DNA of 5,562 bases from Planctomycetes bacterium SM23_32. GTDB lineage: Bacteria > Planctomycetota > Brocadiia > SM23-32. Of this stretch, positions 5,153-5,562 are shown in pieces. The stretch covers positions 1-5,562 of the forward strand of contig LJUE01000175.1 of NCBI GenBank assembly GCA_001303885.1, written 5' to 3'. The translations under genes and the position numbers were made by a program. Below the pieces are notes generated by a model. The model was not told the origin of the DNA. It did not search any database and saw only the letters and a program-made list of their open reading frames with translations. The first letter of the stretch is position 1. Each line of letters begins with the position of its first letter.

Positions 5153-5562
5153 CACAGCCCAAACCACGCCAGCACCAGCGCCGCTGCCGCCAGCGGCGCC
5201 ATGCCGAACCAGAAGAACCGGACCACGTGGTCGATCCGCACCCGCGGGTTCGTGTTCCGAATCAGCACCACCAGGACCAGAAAGATCACGTACTTTCCGG
5301 CAAACGCCAGCCACGCCCACACAGACGCCGGATTCGCCAATCCGCCCATGAACAGCGTCACCAGAAAGATCGGCGAGACCGCCAGCAGCAGAAACCGCGT
5401 CAGTTTGATCATGGCCAGCGGCGGCCCGGAGTATTCCAGGTGCGCCCCGCCCATCAGTTCCGTCTCCGCCTCCGGAAGGTCGAACGGCACGAGCGTCAAC
5501 TTGCCCTGGACGCACAGAATCCCCACGATCATCGCGATCACGCCGCTCAGGCTGAACAGCGT
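5152..5562 (-). CDS. NuoH/HycD/EchB-like membrane subunit of group 4 hydrogenase (5' end outside window)
   Basis: This is the C-terminal 136 residues of an integral membrane protein that anchors the hydrogenase module and links it to the ion-pumping subunits, equivalent to NuoH of complex I. The reading frame is open to the window edge, so the GTG at 5541 is internal and not the true start; relatives are about 300 residues. The signature VPFDLPEAETELMGGAHLEY begins near residue 24 of this fragment and is followed by SGPPLAMIKLTR. The EYSGPPLA wording fits hydrogenase-type subunits (EchB, HycD, MbhM) better than respiratory NuoH. LIRNTNPRVRIDHVVRFFW, near residues 98-116, is the second conserved cytoplasmic segment. 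About four hydrophobic helices are visible. The acidic residues in the PFDLPEAETEL loop are those implicated in coupling in complex I. It ends in TGA at 5152-5154, immediately against the AT-rich array. Its separation by 236 bp from the next subunit gene is unusual for such a cluster. Confidence 0.92.
   Translation of the reverse strand, partial: TLFSLSGVIAMIVGILCVQGKLTLVPFDLPEAETELMGGAHLEYSGPPLAMIKLTRFLLLAVSPIFLVTLFMGGLANPASVWAWLAFAGKYVIFLVLVVLIRNTNPRVRIDHVVRFFWFGMAPLAAAALVLAWFGL

Overview
The window is a GC-rich bacterial segment holding part of one operon-like cluster, with all genes on the minus strand (transcription right to left). The cluster encodes a membrane-bound, complex I-related group 4 [NiFe] hydrogenase with an attached Mrp-type antiporter module. 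In transcription order the genes are: the C-terminal part of a NuoH/HycD/EchB-like membrane subunit (5562-5152, start outside the window); a NuoB/HycG/EchC-like small Fe-S subunit (4915-4484); a fused NuoC-NuoD/HycE-type hydrogenase large subunit (4410-2656); a NuoL/HyfB/MrpD-like ion-translocating subunit (2646-658); and the start of an MrpA C-terminal/MbhD-MbhE-like subunit (435-1, end outside the window).

The large subunit keeps both pairs of nickel-binding cysteines (RVCGIC and DPCYSC), so it looks like a real hydrogenase and not a quinone-reducing NuoD or one of the cysteine-less hydrogenase relatives. The NuoC fusion resembles formate-hydrogenlyase-type large subunits (HycE/HyfG), while the MrpA/MbhD-like neighbour resembles Mbh-type complexes. 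The likely role is coupling hydrogen production or uptake, with a ferredoxin-like partner encoded outside the window, to H+ or Na+ movement across the cytoplasmic membrane. This suggests an anaerobic or facultatively fermentative organism. The exact subgroup (a 4g-like, ferredoxin-linked, Mrp-associated type is my best guess) cannot be fixed without a tree.

The spacers are as notable as the genes. nuoH-like and nuoB-like are separated by 236 bp made almost entirely of two unrelated tandem arrays: an AT-rich 7-bp array (18 units) in a GC-rich background, and a 19-bp GC-rich array (about four units). nuoB-like and the large subunit gene are separated by 73 bp with a perfect 7-bp-stem inverted repeat. 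The large subunit and nuoL-like genes are tightly coupled (9 bp). After nuoL-like comes a 222-bp spacer with six 25-bp units. Each unit would fold in the transcript into a short hairpin with a GNRA-type loop, and one unit carries compensatory stem changes. No promoter, Rho-independent terminator, tRNA, rRNA, CRISPR array or mobile-element gene was recognised. No gene-free stretch exceeds 300 bases; the part of the left spacer outside the array (436-500) shows nothing but the ribosome binding site of the next gene.

Taxonomy is uncertain. Intergenic AT-rich heptad arrays of this kind in a GC-rich genome remind me of uncultured Planctomycetota, but that is recollection and not something the window proves.
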